Source: Streptomyces decoyicus
GTDB taxonomy: Bacteria > Actinomycetota > Actinomycetes > Streptomycetales > Streptomycetaceae
DNA: 64,000 bases
Direction: 5' to 3'
NCBI RefSeq assembly: GCF_019880305.1
Contig: NZ_CP082301.1
Span: 6,696,001-6,760,000 of the forward strand
Shown in pieces: positions 59,853 to 64,000 of this stretch. The stretch's first letter is position 1. Each line of letters starts with the position of its first letter. Position numbers and translations under genes: made by a program. Under the pieces are notes generated by a model that did no database searches, was not told where the DNA came from, and saw nothing but the letters and a program-made list of their open reading frames with translations.

Positions 59853-60596
59853 TCAGATGCCAGGTCCGGCCAAGTAGGTGTAGCCACCGGTGGCGGTGGT
59901 GCTACCACCGCTGGTGGTCACGGTGACGTCGGTGGCACCGGCAGCCCCGGGCGGAGTGACGGCGGAAATGGTGCTGTCGTTGATGACGGAGAACGGTGCG
60001 GGCGTGGCTCCGAAGGTGACCGACTGGGTGGTGGTGAAGTTGCTGCCGGGGATGGTCACCGCAGTTCCGCCGGACGCCGGGCCGGAGGCGGGGTTGAGCG
60101 TGCCCAGGGTGGGGCCGTCGACGTAGGTGTAGGACAGACCGTTGTTGGTACCGCCCGCGGTGGTGACACTGACGCTCACCGGCCCGGCCGCCGCGCCCGC
60201 CGGTACGGTGACGGTCAGCTGGCCGTCGTTGACCACGGTCGGGGTCGCCGTGGCGGCACCGAAGTTCACCGCGGTGGCGGTGGTCAGGCCGGTGCCGTTG
60301 ATGGTGACGGTATTCCCGCCGCCGGTGATGCCGGATACGGGGGCGATGCTGGACTTGAACGGTGCGCCGACGTAGAAGAACGACAGCGGGTTGCTGGTGC
60401 CGCCGGGGGTGGTCACGGTCACCGGAACCGTGCCGGTGCCGGACGGGCTGGTGACGGTGACCGATGTGGGGGTGTTGGCCGTGATGGTGGCTGTCTTGGT
60501 GCCGAAGTGCACCGAGGTGGCGCCGCCGAGGTTGGTACCGGTGATGGTGACGGTGGTTCCGCCTCCGGTCGATCCCTGGTTGGGGGAGATAGGCAT
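59853..60596 (-). CDS. IPT/TIG-repeat protein with three domains
   Basis: 247 residues from the ATG at 60596 (AGAGGAG seven bases upstream), giving MPISPNQGSTGGGTTVTITG directly. Three TIG domains follow (residues about 2-80, 83-165 and 166-247), the second with the phrase VNDGQLTVTVPAGAAAGPVS, which is close to the TIG piece at 56540. No signal peptide. It lies between the beta-helix gene (123 bp) and the eight-TIG gene (173 bp), on the same strand. Confidence 0.85.
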   Translation of the reverse strand: MPISPNQGSTGGGTTVTITGTNLGGATSVHFGTKTATITANTPTSVTVTSPSGTGTVPVTVTTPGGTSNPLSFFYVGAPFKSSIAPVSGITGGGNTVTINGTGLTTATAVNFGAATATPTVVNDGQLTVTVPAGAAAGPVSVSVTTAGGTNNGLSYTYVDGPTLGTLNPASGPASGGTAVTIPGSNFTTTQSVTFGATPAPFSVINDSTISAVTPPGAAGATDVTVTTSGGSTTATGGYTYLAGPGI

Positions 60597-60719
60597 GGTG
60601 TTGCTCCTCTGTTGTGGTGTGCGAGTGGGAATGACGAACCGTGACCGGACGGCTGTGTTCTCCGCCGCGGTGATGTGGGTTGTCTGGTGGAGCATTCGGC
60701 CGATAGGCCGGCCGGGCCG

Positions 60720-61415
60720 TCAGGTGCAGTCGATGACGCTGCCTGACGGAGCACAGTTGTCCGGGGTGTTGCCGCTCACCGTGGTGGCCAGCAAGTTCAC
60801 GCCCCCGGAGTTGACGTAGATGCCGCCGCCCCCGCCGGAGGTGGCGGTGTTACCGGTGACGGAGCTGGCTGCCAGCGATACGGCGCCGTTGTCGTTGTAG
60901 ATCCCGCCTCCGGCGACAGCGGTGTTGCCGGTAACGGAGCTGGTGAGCAGGGAGAGCGTGCCACCCAGGTTCGAGATGCCGCCCCCGGGGAAGGGGGGCA
61001 CGGCACTGCCGCCTCGGACGGTGACCCCGACCAGGCTCAACTGGCCTTTGGTGCCTGGCACGTTCGCGGCACCTTGGATCTGCAGGACCCGGAAGGCCGG
61101 CGCGCTCGGGTCGCGGGTGATGGTGACGCCCATCCCCAGCAGGGTGATCGGGGTGGTGATGGGCGGTAGTCCCACCGGACCGGTGGGGGTGCTGCCGTGC
61201 GCGCTGGTGAGTTGGTAGGTGCAGAACGGAACGAGCGCCAGGGTGTCCCCGCCGGCCGCGTTGGCCGCAGTGATCGCGTTCACCAGCGAGGTTTCACTGC
61301 ACAGCACAGGCGTCTGAGCGTGTGCCGTGTTCGGGACTGCGGCCAGCCCCGCGGTCAGCGCCACGGTCAGGGCGCAGACACCGAGGATGGAGCGTAAAGT
61401 ACGGACAGTTCGCAT
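60720..61415 (-). CDS. Exported right-handed beta-helix protein
   Basis: 231 residues from the ATG at 61415. A clear signal peptide (SILGVCALTVALTAGLAAVP, cleavage after NTAHA) is followed by CSETSLVNAITAANAAGGDT, the start of the CSLREA-type domain, and by parallel beta-helix coils ending with repeats such as SSVTGNTAVAGGGIYNDNGA and SSVTGNTATSGGGGGIYVNS. It seems short for the family, as if truncated at its C-terminus (ends DNCAPSGSVIDC). It is the first gene of the TIG series and the only one with a signal peptide. Confidence 0.8.
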   Translation of the reverse strand: MRTVRTLRSILGVCALTVALTAGLAAVPNTAHAQTPVLCSETSLVNAITAANAAGGDTLALVPFCTYQLTSAHGSTPTGPVGLPPITTPITLLGMGVTITRDPSAPAFRVLQIQGAANVPGTKGQLSLVGVTVRGGSAVPPFPGGGISNLGGTLSLLTSSVTGNTAVAGGGIYNDNGAVSLAASSVTGNTATSGGGGGIYVNSGGVNLLATTVSGNTPDNCAPSGSVIDCT

Positions 61416-62149
61416 GGCGTCCCCAGGGAGAGGTGACGTGAGCCGCCGCACCAGCCGATGTCGATGAACGACACCGAATGATGCATTCACTTCCTCTACG
61501 CGGGAGGACACCCGCCGCGGCACCAGGTCTGTACCGCCGCCTACGCTCTCAAGTGGGATCAGCAAAGGTAGGCCAAGCTGCCCTCCCCCGAGAGGATGGG
61601 CGGCCCACCGGATTGGATGGTCATCAGTAACCCACCTGGGTGAGCACACTTGCAATGCCATTGACGACCCATCACTCAGATGGCAGAGCTCGCACCGTTC
61701 GAGAGACGCAACGTCGGCGGTGATACGTGGCCCGGCCGCCGTTCCCCGTCCGCCGCCGAGAGCGACACGCCGAGCAGCCCATGACAGAAGACCCGAGTTT
61801 GTCGCTGGCGGACAGACCTTGCCGGATGGCAACGAGGGTCGGCACCAGGCGAGTGCGAACACGTCGTCGGCCGACGTGCTTCCTGGCCGAGTCGGCCTGC
61901 CCGGCGACTGAACATCCGGGTGCCGACGGACTACCGGTATCGATCAGCCACTCGTCGCAGAGGGCTCGGGTAACGAACCTCAAGTCCATGTCCCGGCCGC
62001 TCGCAGTCGCATCGGTCGCGTCACGGCTACCTCGTCGAGACCGCCGACCAACTCCGCCCACGCCGGGTCTGTCGACGTGTGCGTGGCACCTTCGCAAAGC
62101 GACGACGCCAGGTTGCCTTGGGGCCTGCCGTCCGACCGGCGGCCGAGGC
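61416..62149. other. 734-bp region without a recognisable gene
   Basis: The left part must carry the promoter of the beta-helix gene. From 61,670 to 62,150 open frames exist on both strands, but codon use is irregular and none resembles a family. GC content is lower than in the rest of the window, as expected for foreign or decayed DNA. Confidence 0.4.
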
Positions 62150-62485
62150 CACCGTCTCGATGCCTCTTCCGATGATGGGCTACGTGCGCTTGGAGAGATG
62201 CTTCTCACCATCGCTAAGCGCTGCGCCGAGGGCCGCGTCGGGGCCCTGCTCGACGGCGATCAACTCCAAGGGCACGAACCTATCCGGGACTACGAAGGGG
62301 TGCGAGCCGTTACCGTCGCCCTGGTCATCGCGGCCATCACGGTGGGCGTGTCGCTTCTGCATCTCAGTTCCTCGGCCACTACCGGACTGACGAGCACTGC
62401 TGGCCTCATCGCGATCGCAGTGGTGTACCGGCGGGCGGCGCGACGAGGCATGGAGACCCTCGGTTTTCTATTCGGAGCCCGATAA
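62150..62485 (+). pseudogene. C-terminal fragment of a two-helix membrane protein
   Basis: About 110 residues: LGEMLLTIAKRCAEGRVGAL, then two hydrophobic segments (VTVALVIAAITVGVSLLHL and STAGLIAIAVVYRRAARRG) and the end ETLGFLFGAR. It reads as a genuine protein C-terminus, but the text before residue 1 is not protein-like and no start is seen. Family not identified. Confidence 0.35.
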
Positions 62486-62546
62486 AGTCGGCCGTAAGAC
62501 ACCCGTCTGTTATGGCCACCTGGGCGCTGTTTCCTCCGCGCCCCGG

Positions 62547-62618
62547 TTGTCCCTGGGCAAGACCCAAAAGGACGCGATCCGCTGCGTCAAACACAAGATC
62601 GCCCGCGTGCCGCCGCAC
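62547..62618 (+). pseudogene. IS110-like transposase C-terminal scrap
   Basis: LGKTQKDAIRCVKHKIARV resembles the C-terminal GKTxxEAxRCLKRxIA block of IS110-family transposases. Only about 20 residues remain, so the call is weak. No inverted repeats or other transposase parts are nearby. Confidence 0.3.
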
Positions 62619-62759
62619 CGGGGTCCGATCCATGGAACGGTTCGCTCTCACCACCTTGTGATCGCCGACCCAGGCCATGGCCAGGACAATCAATCTGGCC
62701 GGGCGAGGTCAGCCGGCCGCCGCCGTGCTGTGCGGCTGTGGCAGGTGTAAAGAGGAGGT

Positions 62760-63109
62760 ATGTATCTCGGGCGGCGCCTTGTTGATCTTCGCCGGTCACT
62801 GCGTGCGCGTGACGCGATGGTGGCCGTCCCGCTCGCGTGGATTGCGGCGGTCGTCGTCATCGACGTCCTGGCACCGCCGGACATCCACCTCGGTCCGTTG
62901 CTGTCGCTGCCCCCGCGATCACCATTGCGTTCGGCGGCCCCTGGCTGATCGGACTCGTCACCGTTCTCGCCGTTACGACCCAGGTGATCGTCGCGGTGTT
63001 GCGTGACCGCGACGAGCTGGGCGTCGGCCGTGCGTTGTATGGCCTTTCCGCCCTTGGAGTGCCCGACGGAGGCAGATCTCTCCCAGCCGGACTGGTCGGC
63101 GAGAGCTAA
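62760..63109 (+). pseudogene. SpoIIE-type phosphatase N-terminal membrane region, frameshifted
   Basis: From the ATG at 62760 (AGAGGAG upstream) the frame reads DLRRSLRARDAMVAVPLAWI and VLAPPDIHLGPLL, then shifts near 62,905 to AAPAITIAFGGPWLIGLVTV and VTTQVIVAVLRDRDELG in the +2 frame. The two parts together match the N-terminal membrane sensor of Streptomyces PP2C/SpoIIE phosphatases (APPDIHLGPLLVAAPAI). After LRDRDELG the match ends, so the catalytic domain is gone. Confidence 0.6.
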
Positions 63110-63207
63110 GCAGCCACGAAGGGGGTGCCGGGCGCGAGCAGGCACCTCCTCGAGGTCCTGTCGCGACCGCGGCTCTGCTGGTGCAGCGGGGTCGTGCGGC
63201 ACGGTCG

Positions 63208-64000
63208 TCACTTCCGCGTGGTCTGGGACGCCGTGCCCGTCGAGCTGGTGTAGCTGGCGTCACCGCTGTAGGTGGCGTGGATGTTGTGGGTGCTGTTGTC
63301 CAGGGTGCTGATCAGCAGGACGGCTTGGCCGCTGGAGTTCACCGGGACGACGAAATCGCCGCCTCCCGGACCGTTGATGGAGAAGCTGACCGTCCCGGTG
63401 GGCGTACCCGTTGCGGGCGGCACCGGGGTGATGGTGGCCGTGATGGTGACCTGCTGTTGCTCGTCGGAGGGATTGGGCGCGGACGTGACGGTGGTTGTGG
63501 TCGCGGCCACCATGACGGTCTGGGTGTCGGTTCCGGTGGATGTCGTGAAGTTGGTGTCTCCGTTGTAGGTCGCTGTGATGGTGTGGCTGCCGGCGGCGAG
63601 GGTGCTGGTCGTGACGGTGGCTACGCCGCTGGCGTTGAGGGTGCCGGTCAGGGTGCCGCCGCCGGTGCCGCTGAGGGTGAAGGTCACCGACCCGGTGGGG
63701 AGGCCCGCGCCGGGTGGAATCGGTGCGACGGTGGCGCTGATTGTGACCGACTGCCCGGCAGCCGAGGGGTCAGGTGTTGAGGTGACGGTCGTGGTGGTGG
63801 CTGCTTTGTTGACGGTCTGGGTGTCGGTTCCGGTGGATGTCGTGAAGTTGGTGTCTCCGTTGTAGGTCGCTGTGATGGTGTGGCTGCCGGCGGCGAGGGT
63901 GCTGGTCGTGACGGTGGCTACGCCGCTGGCGTTGAGGGTGCCGGTCAGGGTGCCGCCGCCGGTGCCGCTGAGGGTGAAGGTCACCGTCCCAGTCGGCGTG
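63208..64000 (-). CDS. Ig-like (Big_3-type) repeat protein, C-terminal part (cut by window edge)
   Basis: 264 codons up to the right edge; the gene continues beyond base 64000. Three bacterial Ig-like repeats of about 99 residues: PTGSVTFTLSGTGGGTLTGT, LAAGSHTITATYNGDTNFTT and STGTDTQTV are the recurring blocks, and the last copy is more divergent (STHNIHATYSGDASYTSSTG). Two copies are nearly identical over about 170 bp, 297 bp apart. It ends at SQTTRK without an anchor. Such repeats occur in secreted and surface proteins; the N-terminus is needed to tell. Confidence 0.85.
   Translation of the reverse strand, partial: TPTGTVTFTLSGTGGGTLTGTLNASGVATVTTSTLAAGSHTITATYNGDTNFTTSTGTDTQTVNKAATTTTVTSTPDPSAAGQSVTISATVAPIPPGAGLPTGSVTFTLSGTGGGTLTGTLNASGVATVTTSTLAAGSHTITATYNGDTNFTTSTGTDTQTVMVAATTTTVTSAPNPSDEQQQVTITATITPVPPATGTPTGTVSFSINGPGGGDFVVPVNSSGQAVLLISTLDNSTHNIHATYSGDASYTSSTGTASQTTRK
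63520..63982. repeat. 297-bp repeat unit in the Ig-like gene
   Basis: The stretch starting CTGGGTGTCGGTTCCGGTGG occurs at 63520 and at 63817, 297 bp (99 codons) apart, and is nearly identical over about 165 bp to the edge of the window. Confidence 0.9.

Noticed and set aside
61672..62211. Minus-strand open frame of 179 codons
   Set aside because: Arg/Ser-rich text without a family; codon use is not that of a Streptomyces gene.
1..64000. tRNA, rRNA or tmRNA genes
   Set aside because: No cloverleaf with a T-loop GGTTCGA-type motif or rRNA-like block was noticed in any intergenic region; a tRNAscan-SE run would confirm.

Overview
The window is high-GC actinobacterial DNA and is almost certainly a Streptomyces chromosome segment. 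GTG starts are common, Shine-Dalgarno sequences are strong, the lipoproteins and secreted enzymes are typical of the genus, and several Streptomyces-style small families (DUF5955, DUF6126) are present. No RNA genes, CRISPR arrays or intact insertion sequences were found.

Layout. 0-9.7 kb is mixed housekeeping: the start of a GAF/LuxR-type regulator, two overlapping acyl-CoA ligases, a TetR-MBL hydrolase-Nudix operon with a perfect operator palindrome, YjbR, GNAT and Mrr-like proteins, and catalase. 9.7-37.5 kb is a purine-salvage and degradation region. It holds hyi-glxR-(degenerate gcl), uraD-HIU hydrolase-urate oxidase, a truncated and an intact xanthine permease flanking an 8-oxoguanine-type deaminase, malate synthase, a MocA-type cytidylyltransferase, an IclR (AllR-like) regulator, a hydantoin/allantoin racemase, an NCS1 allantoin permease, allantoinase and allantoicase. 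Chitosanase, a flavin monooxygenase, an M20 peptidase and a Ser/Thr kinase interrupt it. Together these genes take urate to allantoate and ureidoglycolate, and handle the resulting glyoxylate through malate synthase and, less certainly, the glycerate route. Four copies of a TCAACA-n3-TGTTGA palindrome, one of them half-degenerate, lie upstream of catalase, uraD, aceB and allB and suggest one regulon.

37.5-48.3 kb holds a TenA-like protein, a GH84 hexosaminidase, an XRE-cupin/DUF6126 pair with an operator array, VOC and RidA proteins, a secreted guanyl-specific RNase, a KDPG-aldolase homologue, a PheC-like binding protein, a thioesterase and a GntR/UTRA regulator. 48.7-54.7 kb is a CUT2-type sugar transport operon: two paralogous lipoproteins, a permease, a single-cassette ATPase, a ROK kinase and a membrane protein.

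54.7-64 kb is an accessory region. Intact genes encode IPT/TIG-repeat proteins, a beta-helix exported protein, a DUF3494 (ice-binding-like) domain and an Ig-like repeat protein cut by the window edge. They are mixed with broken remnants: 3-oxoadipate enol-lactonase, integrase-like genes, a lasso-cyclase-like asparagine synthase domain, an IS110-like transposase tail and a SpoIIE-phosphatase N-terminus. Two TIG fragments meet head to head near 56.51 kb and look like a rearrangement junction. Family assignments are from reading the translations and from memory of the families; no database search was possible.
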